Origin: Lachnospiraceae bacterium
Lineage (GTDB): Bacteria; Bacillota; Clostridia; Lachnospirales; Lachnospiraceae
DNA: 64,000 nucleotides
Direction: 5' to 3'
Assembly: GCA_024698705.1 (NCBI GenBank)
Contig: JAILQX010000030.1
Coordinates: 25,237 to 89,236 of the forward strand
Part shown: positions 34,373-41,922 of the stretch, one piece after another
How positions within the stretch are numbered: position 1 is the stretch's first letter
How the letters are laid out: the number at the start of each line of letters is the position of its first letter
Program-made: the position numbers and the translations under genes
Notes under the pieces: model-generated
The model's input: only the letters and a program-made list of their open reading frames with translations
Database searches by the model: none
Told to the model about the DNA's origin: nothing

Positions 34373-35564
34373 GTATAAGATCTCCCACTTTCCGCAATGA
34401 CCCGCTGACATTCGTCATTGTTGAATATTCATCTTCCTCGAAACTGTACAGTTCATTCATGATCACATCACCGTTTTCGTATCTGTCCAGTTCATTTATC
34501 TCCAGAACCCGTCGGCTTCTGTCCCTCATTCGTCCGAGATGGATGATGATATCCACTCCGCTGCATATCTGTCTGCGTATTGCCGTGACCGGCAGATCGA
34601 CCGCCATAAGTATCATGGTTTCAAGTCTTGCGATCGTATCTTTTGCACTGTTCGCATGAACCGTTGACATGCTTCCGTCATGTCCGCAATTCATGGCGGA
34701 ACAGATCATATCCATAGCCTCTTTTCCTCTTACTTCACCTACTACTATCCTGTTTGGCCTCATTCTAAGGCTGGTTTTTATCAGATCTCTTATGGTGATC
34801 TCGTTGCAGCCCTCGGTATTGGCGTTTTTCGTCTCTAGTCGGACCAGATTATCTATTCCCTGTATCTGCAGTTCGGCGCTGTCTTCGATCGTTATGATCC
34901 TTTCATCGGAGGGGATATAGGCGGATAAGGCATTTAAGAATGTCGTCTTTCCGCTCCCGGTCCCGCCACTGACTATGATGTTATAACCGGCAATGACCAT
35001 CTTTTTCAGTACTTCTGCTACTTCCTCCGTAAGAGAACCTATCCCTATCAGCTGCTTCATGGTGAACGGTGAATCCGGAAACCTTCTTATGGTCATGATC
35101 GGTCCGTTTAATGCGACCGGATTCAGAACAACATTGACTCTTGAGCCGTTTTTAAGCCTGGCATCCACTATGGGACTGCTGTCATTTACCACTCTGTTGC
35201 AACCGGCAACTATCTGCTGAATGATGTCCCTCAGCCTCTGTTCGGATTCAAATCGTTTGTTTATCTTTGTAAGTTGCCCTCTCTTCTCAACAAATATATT
35301 ATCCGGACCGTTTATCATGATCTCCGTGATCTCACTGTCATCCACCAGATCCTGCAATATATCCAGTCTTCTCATGGAATGAAGGATCTTTTTGCCGAGC
35401 TTTACCCTGTCAGACAGTGAGATATACTCATTCCTGCTCCGGTCACTTATCTTCTGAGCGATTATCTCTTCCAGCTTCTCATCGGATATCTCGCCTTTGA
35501 ACTCCAGACCCTCGAATATTTCCTTTCTGAGCTCATTGCATACCTTATCCATATCGCTAAACAT
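34335..35564 (-). CDS. tadA: TadA/CpaF secretion ATPase
   Basis: A 409-residue hexameric type II/IV secretion ATPase that powers Tad pilus assembly from the cytoplasm. Walker A is GGTGSGKTT (about residue 216), the Asp box region is ITIEDSAELQIQ, Walker B is NRIVVGEVRG, and a His-box stretch GHDGSMSTVHAN follows. The N-terminal domain (LEEIIAQKISDRSR ... ITEIMINGPDNIFVEK) is the CpaF type. All motifs look intact. It overlaps tadZ by 8 bases upstream and tadB downstream. Confidence 0.95.
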   Translation of the reverse strand: MFSDMDKVCNELRKEIFEGLEFKGEISDEKLEEIIAQKISDRSRNEYISLSDRVKLGKKILHSMRRLDILQDLVDDSEITEIMINGPDNIFVEKRGQLTKINKRFESEQRLRDIIQQIVAGCNRVVNDSSPIVDARLKNGSRVNVVLNPVALNGPIMTIRRFPDSPFTMKQLIGIGSLTEEVAEVLKKMVIAGYNIIVSGGTGSGKTTFLNALSAYIPSDERIITIEDSAELQIQGIDNLVRLETKNANTEGCNEITIRDLIKTSLRMRPNRIVVGEVRGKEAMDMICSAMNCGHDGSMSTVHANSAKDTIARLETMILMAVDLPVTAIRRQICSGVDIIIHLGRMRDRSRRVLEINELDRYENGDVIMNELYSFEEDEYSTMTNVSGSLRKVGDLIHDEKLRAAGIKL

Positions 35565-36549
35565 CTGCCAGTACCCCCTGCAATATGCTCTTCACATAAT
35601 CACCGAACTCTCCTGTTCCGAGATTTCCTATCCGTCCTCCCATACGGTGCTGATGTAAGACATTACACTTTTTTGTTTTCTGCAAAACGTCCTCATAGCC
35701 TGATTTCTTCAAGTTATCCTCGTATGCAGTCATTTTGCTTATCGCGACTTCGTCATTTTCCAGTGTTGTGATGATCGCGTCAGATATGTGAAGGAGCTCA
35801 TATAAGCCGTTTATCGCGTCCGAAAGATCCAGGATCAGATATTCATATTCCGTTTCCCTCTCGATCATGTCGATCAGGCTCTTCCATTCTTCACCGTCTA
35901 TCGAGATCAGGTCTGCCTGGTTGTCAAAAGGCGGTATCATATCAAGACCCTCCACGTTTTCGACCATACTTGCCAGAGCAGCTCCGAATCCGGTATTTTT
36001 ACTGTGCATATGATAAAAAAGGTCTCCTATATCCTTTGCGTATTCCTTTCCCAGAAGAGTATTTAAGCCCGAATAACTCTCCAAATTCATGTAGAGGGTC
36101 TTGCTTTTCCGGCTTAACAACTGTCCCATCCCTATCGCCATTGTTGTCGACAGTGACCTCTTTACGGGTGTGAAATAAGAGATTATCTTCATATTTGTCT
36201 TACGGTTCACTATCAGCCCTATATTGTCGAGTGTGGCCAGGATCTCATTGATATCCCTGATGATCCTGTCACCGCTCTGATATTTGCATATATAGTGCAA
36301 TCCGTCTTTTGTTTCTTTCTTGACCGATGAAAGGATAAATACCTCTCCGCTCACGTTTTTGGCCAGATCCAGTGCTCCTTCGTCGATCAGCGCGATCCTC
36401 GGCGGATTATTGGTGCAGTAATCCTTAAATTCTTCCCTGTCACTTATGGCCCTTACGTAAAATGAAAAACTGTCCGTCATATTTAAGAAACCCGCCAGTT
36501 TAGCCGCGTATACCTTCTCATCGTCATATATAACCGCAAAATGTCTCAA
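35557..36549 (-). CDS. tadZ: TadZ/CpaE-like protein with a degenerate P-loop
   Basis: A 330-residue TadZ-type protein: an N-terminal receiver-like part (about residues 1-110), then a ParA/MinD-like fold. TadZ proteins mark where the pilus machine forms, usually a pole. The expected deviant Walker A is replaced by FTPVKRSLSTT, without the GK pair, so ATP binding is doubtful, although the later YLILDLSDAINGL strand is kept. The start is a TTG at 36549 with GGAGG 9 bases upstream. It overlaps tadA by 8 bases. Confidence 0.82.
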   Translation of the reverse strand: MRHFAVIYDDEKVYAAKLAGFLNMTDSFSFYVRAISDREEFKDYCTNNPPRIALIDEGALDLAKNVSGEVFILSSVKKETKDGLHYICKYQSGDRIIRDINEILATLDNIGLIVNRKTNMKIISYFTPVKRSLSTTMAIGMGQLLSRKSKTLYMNLESYSGLNTLLGKEYAKDIGDLFYHMHSKNTGFGAALASMVENVEGLDMIPPFDNQADLISIDGEEWKSLIDMIERETEYEYLILDLSDAINGLYELLHISDAIITTLENDEVAISKMTAYEDNLKKSGYEDVLQKTKKCNVLHQHRMGGRIGNLGTGEFGDYVKSILQGVLADV

Positions 36550-36568
36550 TTCAAATATCCTCCGATCA

Positions 36569-36997
36569 TTAAAATCTCCAAACAGTGCAGATGTACCATA
36601 ACCCGTATCCCATAAAAAGCGGGACGGAAAGTCTTACAGTCATGTCCCCGCAATATTTATGTCTGCCTAACATTATCATCAAGCCCTTGAAAATAACCGC
36701 ACCTGCGAAAGAAATGAAAAGAATTGTCAAAAAATCCGCCGGCTTTATATATAAAACCAGCATCATAAGCAGTTTTACATCGCCCGCTCCCAGTCCACCG
36801 ACCGTAAAAAACGCATAGAGCACGACAAATATAAGAAATGACACACCCACCCTTTTGAACAAGGTCTCCATGTCATGACTTATCCAAAAGAAAACCGATA
36901 TCAGGGTCCCGAAGATTATGAGTATATTGGGGATCCTGGCACGATACATATCCCACAGGGCAGCGCAAAATAAAAGCAAAAACAACACTACGCCCAT
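36569..36997 (-). CDS. tadV: TadV/CpaA prepilin peptidase
   Basis: A 142-residue A24 aspartic prepilin peptidase, first gene of the Tad operon. The first catalytic Asp is in ALWDMYRARIPN and the second in the GAGDVKLLM motif. It is polytopic with about six helices. It cleaves and may methylate Flp-type prepilins. The ATG at 36997 is preceded by AAGG at about 8 bases; the GTG three codons earlier is less well placed. A gap of 19 bases separates it from tadZ. A second peptidase of this family lies near the operon end. Confidence 0.87.
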   Translation of the reverse strand: MGVVLFLLLFCAALWDMYRARIPNILIIFGTLISVFFWISHDMETLFKRVGVSFLIFVVLYAFFTVGGLGAGDVKLLMMLVLYIKPADFLTILFISFAGAVIFKGLMIMLGRHKYCGDMTVRLSVPLFMGYGLWYICTVWRF

Positions 36998-37037
36998 GTC
37001 GATCACCTTAATATTCTGTTAATAGTTTTTGATATCC

Positions 37038-37058
37038 GACGCGAATGAAGATTGCGTC
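37038..37058 (-). promoter_or_regulatory. Small hairpin in the Tad operon leader
   Basis: GACGC (37038-37042) and GCGTC (37054-37058) can form a 5-bp stem with an 11-base loop in the roughly 90-base leader ahead of tadV. The function is unknown. Apart from this and the promoter, the stretch 36998-37225 shows nothing else I can support. Confidence 0.25.
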
Positions 37059-37097
37059 ATGAAATCGATTTAGATTTGACTTTTTTTGTTGACTCGA

Positions 37098-37127
37098 AGT
37101 ATAAACCCATCAAACGATATTTGTCCA
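37098..37127 (-). promoter_or_regulatory. Probable sigma-A promoter of the Tad operon
   Basis: On the minus strand: -35 TGGACA (37122-37127), 18-bp spacer, -10 TATACT (37098-37103). The predicted start is near 37091. Confidence 0.55.
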
Positions 37128-37225
37128 GTAGATTTTTTAAAAATGTTATTTTTTATGACTTCTACATAAAATTTCACATAAAAGTTTGTTTCTTTTTTAA
37201 GAAATTTTTTCTGCCAAAAACAGAA

Positions 37226-37255
37226 GAAAGGATTCCTTATACCAGGAATCCTCTC
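37226..37255 (-). terminator. Terminator overlapping the fliS stop
   Basis: On the minus strand an 11-bp stem with one G-U pair (core GGATTCC/GGAATCC at 37245-37251 and 37230-37236) spans the last fliS codons, with the stop codon in the loop. A U-rich stretch interrupted by C and G follows. Confidence 0.5.
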
Positions 37256-37707
37256 TTGCTCACATCATTTGACAGCTCATCCAATATTTGATTTTTACCG
37301 TATGTTATGCCCGTTACGACTTCCTGCGTGTTCTTCATGACCGGGACCGATGTATCCCTGTCCTTTACGGATTCATAGGATTCATGCAGTCTGTTCAAGT
37401 ACGCTCTTACCTCTTCGATGGCTGCCAGATCACCGTTATACTTTGCATCCCTCAATCTTATCTTCATGTATAGGTAGAGCTTCTTCAGTGCTGCTGCTGG
37501 TTCATACTCATAATGCAGATTGGCGAGCATCTCATCTATGCATTTTCCCGCCATATCCAGATTATTTCTGTATACTGCCTTATCATCCCTGTCATTGACC
37601 GCGTCACACAGATATGTGTCGGTCATCTCATAGCCTATCAATATCATCTCAACATTGTTGGCCTGTGAAATACGCATCGCATACTGTTTTTTAAGATCAT
37701 CTCTCAT
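37237..37707 (-). CDS. fliS: FliS-like flagellin export chaperone
   Basis: A 156-residue mostly helical protein of the FliS type, which binds the C-terminus of flagellin in the cytoplasm to prevent early polymerisation. The opening (YAMRISQANNVEMILIGYEMTDTYL) and the later helices (MAGKCIDEMLANLHYEYEPAAALKKLYLYMKIRLRDA) fit the four-helix bundle although the sequence is diverged. A C-terminal tail of about 40 residues is extra. I start at the ATG at 37707 with GAGGAG upstream. It is 39 bases after flagellin, its expected partner. Confidence 0.82.
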   Translation of the reverse strand: MRDDLKKQYAMRISQANNVEMILIGYEMTDTYLCDAVNDRDDKAVYRNNLDMAGKCIDEMLANLHYEYEPAAALKKLYLYMKIRLRDAKYNGDLAAIEEVRAYLNRLHESYESVKDRDTSVPVMKNTQEVVTGITYGKNQILDELSNDVSKRGFLV

Positions 37708-37746
37708 ATACGTTCCACTCCTCAAACCGGACAGGTGACATCACGT

Positions 37747-38898
37747 TTACTGCAATAACTGAAGCATCTGTGACGGTCTTTCATTGGCCTGTGCCAGGAT
37801 CGCCGTTGCAGCCTGGGTAACAACCTGAAGGTTGCTGTAGTTTGACATCTCTTCAGCCATATCCGTATCCATGATCCTCGAATATGCTGCAGTTACGTTT
37901 TCTTCGGAAACAGCCAGATTGCTCTGTGTATGCTCAAGTCTGTTCTGATAAGCACCCATACGGCTTCTCATGCTAGATACGAAGTCGATCGCATTCTTTA
38001 CCCTGTCTATCGCTTCCTGTGCCTTTTCGGCGTAATCAACCGAAGGATCCGGTGTTCCGAGCGGTCCGAGTACCAATGTGAGATTGCCGTTGATATCGCC
38101 TAAACCAAGGTTTAAGAGTGACATCTCGGGGATCCTTAAATCCACTGTCTGACCTTCGTTGGCACCGACCTGCATCGTCATTGCTCCGTAGCCTGTAAGC
38201 TTAACATCAAGTTCCAGTTCCGATTCCCAGCCTGTTCTCAGCTCGAATCTTACTTCCTGTCCGTTGTCTCCCTTTGCGATCAGCTGTCCGTCAACGACCG
38301 TACCGGAAAGTATTGTGGTAACTCCCGATCCGATATTTGTGGATTCCACTTCGTATATTTCGGAGCCTGCTGCGGGAGGGGTGATCTTCATCGTATAATC
38401 ACCATACAGCATGGCATCCGAATAATAATTGATCTTCACATTGTTGTTATTTTCCACATATCCCTTTAGATCAAAAGTTCCGTCAAGAAGAGGCTGGCCA
38501 TTATATTCGGTCGTTTTTCCTATTCTTTTAAGCTCTTCCGATAACTGGACAACTTCCTGCTGAATGGCACCACGATCTCCATCTGTCATGGTTCCGTTGG
38601 CTGCTTTTACACATAATTCATTGATCCTCTGTAATATATCGTGGCATTCCGATAATGCTCCGTCCGCGATCTCTACTACGGACACGCCATCCTTGGCATC
38701 CTGATTTGCTGCGTTTAATCCTTTAATCTGAGCATTCATACGTCTGCTGATAGCAAGTCCCGCTGCATTGTCCCTTGCACTGTTGATCTTGTAGCCTGAT
38801 GACAATCTCTGAAGGGAATTCGTCAGCTTATTGTCATTCTGCTTCAATGCGTTGTTTGCTATCATTGCTGATACATTGTAATTAACTTTCATGCTCAT
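37747..38898 (-). CDS. Flagellin
   Basis: A 383-residue flagellin. The conserved N-terminal D0/D1 helices (NNALKQNDNKLTNSLQRLSSGYKINSARDNAAGLAISRRM) and C-terminal D1/D0 (IDFVSSMRSRMGAYQNRLEH ... ATAILAQANERPSQMLQLLQ) form the filament core. The middle (about residues 150-280) is the variable surface domain, of moderate length. AAAGGAGA precedes the ATG, and a sigma-28-type promoter lies inside the end of the upstream gene (38981-39007). fliS follows. One flagellin is seen in the window. Confidence 0.97.
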   Translation of the reverse strand: MSMKVNYNVSAMIANNALKQNDNKLTNSLQRLSSGYKINSARDNAAGLAISRRMNAQIKGLNAANQDAKDGVSVVEIADGALSECHDILQRINELCVKAANGTMTDGDRGAIQQEVVQLSEELKRIGKTTEYNGQPLLDGTFDLKGYVENNNNVKINYYSDAMLYGDYTMKITPPAAGSEIYEVESTNIGSGVTTILSGTVVDGQLIAKGDNGQEVRFELRTGWESELELDVKLTGYGAMTMQVGANEGQTVDLRIPEMSLLNLGLGDINGNLTLVLGPLGTPDPSVDYAEKAQEAIDRVKNAIDFVSSMRSRMGAYQNRLEHTQSNLAVSEENVTAAYSRIMDTDMAEEMSNYSNLQVVTQAATAILAQANERPSQMLQLLQ

Positions 38899-38910
38899 AG
38901 ACTCTCTCCT

Positions 38911-41832
38911 TTACGCTTCCATACATGCTGCCAGATATGATTTGGCGAATCTGTAAAGCGATTTTGTATCCACATTATTTATATCGGTATTATCCTTGAA
39001 ATCATTACCGAAAACCGTACCGTTTTCTCTGCCTTCCACAACTCTGATGTCACAGGTGTATCCATATTCCGTATCCATCCTGCCGAGGATCTGCTCCGTC
39101 ATCTCCTTGCCTGCCCTTGTCTCGCATACGATCATGCCTTCCACTCTGTTGCCCGCAAGTCTGAGATGGGATCTTATCTCTCCGACGCTCTCATAAGCAT
39201 ATCTTACATCTATGCGACCCGCACCGGCCTGATCATGAAGAAATGATATCCTGATCGTTGTGTACTCACCGTCTTTGTACATCGGGAGCATGTAATCTTC
39301 CTGTCTGCTCATGGTTCCCGCAACCGTAAGCTGTTTTGAGCACATCATCATGGTCTTCAGATCGATGTAACTGCCTTCTTCTCCAAGCTTTTCGGCATAC
39401 CTTGCAGCTTTGCCGCACATATTCTCATATGCGGTCATAGCACTTTCCCTGTCTTCGAAACTGTCGATCATCCGGTCAAATACTTTCGTAAGTTCATCTC
39501 TGTCATCATCATCGTCATTTCCGCCGGTGACCAGTTTCTTAAATACATTATCCTCTGTAAGGGCTCTGTAAGCCTGTGCATTGGCAGGTGTCTCTCTTAC
39601 TCCGTCCGGCATCCGGTCGTATACCGTCCGATCCTGCTCGAGCATTTCCCTGTATTCTCTGTAGGCTTCGTCGTTATATGCCTTCTGCAATTTGTCTTCT
39701 TCGCCTGTTCTTGCAAGAAATGCGCTCTCTATCTGATCGGTGATGCTTACTCCCTTTCGGATCGTACTGTCGAGAAAACCGAAATCATCATCTATGCTTA
39801 CATTGATATCTGCCCGTTTACTTCTCATTCCGGAAATAAGACTTCTGAAGGTTATGTCCCTGTTCTGCGAGATCATGGCTCCGATAGCGGCTCCGTCGGT
39901 CTTCTCTAGCTTATTGATGAATCTGTAGATCCCTATGTAAGACTTTCTTTCCTCTTCGGTTATCTCTCCGCTCTTCTCTGCTTTGTATAAGAATCGGGCG
40001 TATCTTTCATTGCTTTCTTCAAGCTTCATCTCACCGAGAACGGCACTGAGATCGTTTATGTTCATATCCATGGGATTGATGCCTTCACGTATGAGCTCCA
40101 GTGTCTTTTCGGGTGTGAGGTTCTTTATCACTTCATTGACCGAGTATACTGCATCTCTTATGTCCTCTATATTCGTCTGTGTGATCTCCATGCTGTTGTA
40201 TGCGAGTATCCTTACAGCCTTTCGGTTCTCCTCGTTCAGAGCTATGTTCATATCTTCAAGGATATTGTCCACATTCTGCCATGCTTTTGTTATGGAATCT
40301 CCCATATCCTTTCTCGGTGCGGTCATGAGGGCTTCATAGGATTGTCCTGCTGCCTCGTACTTGGCCTTTAATTCCGTTCCGGCTTCGTGGACCCTTGTAA
40401 GTGAATACTCTTCTTCGAGTTTAAGTCTTCCGATAACGGCTGCCGGCATAAAAGGTATTTCCTTTACCGCCTGCTGCGTTGTCCTCACGAGTTCAGCTTT
40501 TGATGTGAGTTCCGCACCGGTTTCACCCTTGAACAGCATCTTTCCGAGGTTTTCCTGCTCTGCTTTCAGGCCTTCAACCAATTGTGTCAGCGGGATCGTA
40601 TCTATCGGCATGCCTTTTTTGAGAAGGCTTACATTGATATCAATGGTCATCCTTAATCTGGTCTCTTCCAGAGTAAGTCTTGCATTTTTAGCTAATTCCG
40701 GTCTTTCCTCCGCCATCATCGGAGTAACGGGAGTCTTTTCGGGAGTAACAGGGGCCTTATCCATACGGATCAGGTTCTTAAGATTGAGTGTTTTATCCGC
40801 TGCCAGAACCTTATCAACCGTTTCCGGGTTTATCTGTTCTGTTTCCCTGAATATCCTGACGGCTTTATCATAGATATTTTCATGATCCTTATAAAGTACC
40901 GCATCGGCTGCTTTCTTGCCTTCCGCGATGGAATCGGCCGCTCTTTTTACGGCTTCTTCGTAAGTCATGGGCCATTCGATATCCTGAAATGCGATATATG
41001 CGTTTATATTTTCTCCGGATACGTTAAGATCGTTTGCAACAAGCCATTTTGCGGCTTCAACCTGCTCATCGAAATCTTTATCGTCTATATCCAGCCTTTT
41101 AACGGCGTTCTTTATCTCTTCATCCATGACACTGAGGTCATCCGTGGACGATTTTTTTGCCAGATACCCTGACATATCCAGCGAATAATAACCCGCGCTA
41201 CTCTTTGACGCGCTTGCTCCGCTGTGACTTGCCTTGTACATGTTGTCGAATGTTGCCGGCAACCCGCGGTCTATCATATATCTCAACACATTTGTTTCCG
41301 GTGTGGTTAATTCCGTGACAAGTTTTGCAGCCTTATCGATCTCATCGGCATTTTCTTTGCTGATGGGCAGATCTGCCTGTTTCATCGCTTTGGCGAGCGC
41401 ATTGGCTTCACTTACATTGCCTGTTACCTCTTTAAGGACATCTATATCCTGATCGTCATTGAAGCCGACTATGATCTGGCCGCTTTCAGCCATGACCGCT
41501 TTGATATGATCAAGTATGGTCGCCGATTCTTCTCCCGTCATATCAGCAGGGTCAAAATCGCCTTCCATCATTGCAGCATAATCTTCTTCGGACATAGTAT
41601 TAGACATTACTGTCATATAATCCTGTGTTGTCTGCACATCTAAGGCACCGGCTGTATCCATAACATCCTGCAGCGATCTTCCCTGATCGACCATAAAGTC
41701 GGTGTCCTTACCTATTCCAGCAATGTCTATCTTAACCTTTGTTGTAAAATCCGCCTTAGAGTAATTGGTTACCGGCTGATTGTTCTGTGGTATATCAGCC
41801 TTTGTCAGATCCATGATATTTCCAATTCTCAT
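38911..41832 (-). CDS. Large DUF6240-type flagellum-associated protein
   Basis: A 973-residue, largely helical, soluble protein without signal or membrane segments. It matches the DUF6240 group I associate with Lachnospiraceae flagellar loci. Residues from about 830 on (DYMLPMYKDGEYTTIRISFL, GRIDVRYAYESVGEIRSHLR, VEGMIVCETRAGKEMTEQIL) resemble the C-terminal domain of FliK hook-length proteins, so a FliK-like role is possible but unproven. A Pro/Thr linker (MDKAPVTPEKTPVTPM) lies near residue 365. A sigma-28-like promoter precedes it and flagellin follows 12 bases after its stop. Confidence 0.7.
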   Translation of the reverse strand: MRIGNIMDLTKADIPQNNQPVTNYSKADFTTKVKIDIAGIGKDTDFMVDQGRSLQDVMDTAGALDVQTTQDYMTVMSNTMSEEDYAAMMEGDFDPADMTGEESATILDHIKAVMAESGQIIVGFNDDQDIDVLKEVTGNVSEANALAKAMKQADLPISKENADEIDKAAKLVTELTTPETNVLRYMIDRGLPATFDNMYKASHSGASASKSSAGYYSLDMSGYLAKKSSTDDLSVMDEEIKNAVKRLDIDDKDFDEQVEAAKWLVANDLNVSGENINAYIAFQDIEWPMTYEEAVKRAADSIAEGKKAADAVLYKDHENIYDKAVRIFRETEQINPETVDKVLAADKTLNLKNLIRMDKAPVTPEKTPVTPMMAEERPELAKNARLTLEETRLRMTIDINVSLLKKGMPIDTIPLTQLVEGLKAEQENLGKMLFKGETGAELTSKAELVRTTQQAVKEIPFMPAAVIGRLKLEEEYSLTRVHEAGTELKAKYEAAGQSYEALMTAPRKDMGDSITKAWQNVDNILEDMNIALNEENRKAVRILAYNSMEITQTNIEDIRDAVYSVNEVIKNLTPEKTLELIREGINPMDMNINDLSAVLGEMKLEESNERYARFLYKAEKSGEITEEERKSYIGIYRFINKLEKTDGAAIGAMISQNRDITFRSLISGMRSKRADINVSIDDDFGFLDSTIRKGVSITDQIESAFLARTGEEDKLQKAYNDEAYREYREMLEQDRTVYDRMPDGVRETPANAQAYRALTEDNVFKKLVTGGNDDDDDRDELTKVFDRMIDSFEDRESAMTAYENMCGKAARYAEKLGEEGSYIDLKTMMMCSKQLTVAGTMSRQEDYMLPMYKDGEYTTIRISFLHDQAGAGRIDVRYAYESVGEIRSHLRLAGNRVEGMIVCETRAGKEMTEQILGRMDTEYGYTCDIRVVEGRENGTVFGNDFKDNTDINNVDTKSLYRFAKSYLAACMEA
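38981..39007 (-). promoter_or_regulatory. Sigma-28 (SigD/FliA) promoter of flagellin
   Basis: On the minus strand TAAT (39004-39007), 15-base spacer, ACCGATAT (38981-38988), against the consensus TAAA-N15-GCCGATAT. It lies in the 3' end of the DUF6240 gene, about 75 bases ahead of the flagellin start. Confidence 0.75.
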
Positions 41833-41852
41833 ACGCTTCTACCTGTTCTGTT

Positions 41853-41889
41853 TTAAAAAAAATAAGAGTGAAGGGAAAGCCTTCACTCT
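41853..41889 (-). terminator. Terminator of glgB
   Basis: A perfect 10-bp stem (AGAGTGAAGG at 41865-41874, CCTTCACTCT at 41880-41889) with a 5-base loop. A run of eight U follows on the minus strand (41855-41862). Confidence 0.88.
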
Positions 41890-41891
41890 AT

Positions 41892-41918
41892 ATTTCGGCA
41901 TATGATCTTATTTTCTTA
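41892..41918 (-). promoter_or_regulatory. Sigma-28-like promoter ahead of the DUF6240 gene
   Basis: On the minus strand TAAG (41915-41918), 15-base spacer, GCCGAAAT (41892-41899). The spacing is the same as at the flagellin promoter. The expected start near 41885 lies inside the glgB terminator stem. Confidence 0.55.
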
Positions 41919-41922
41919 AGAA

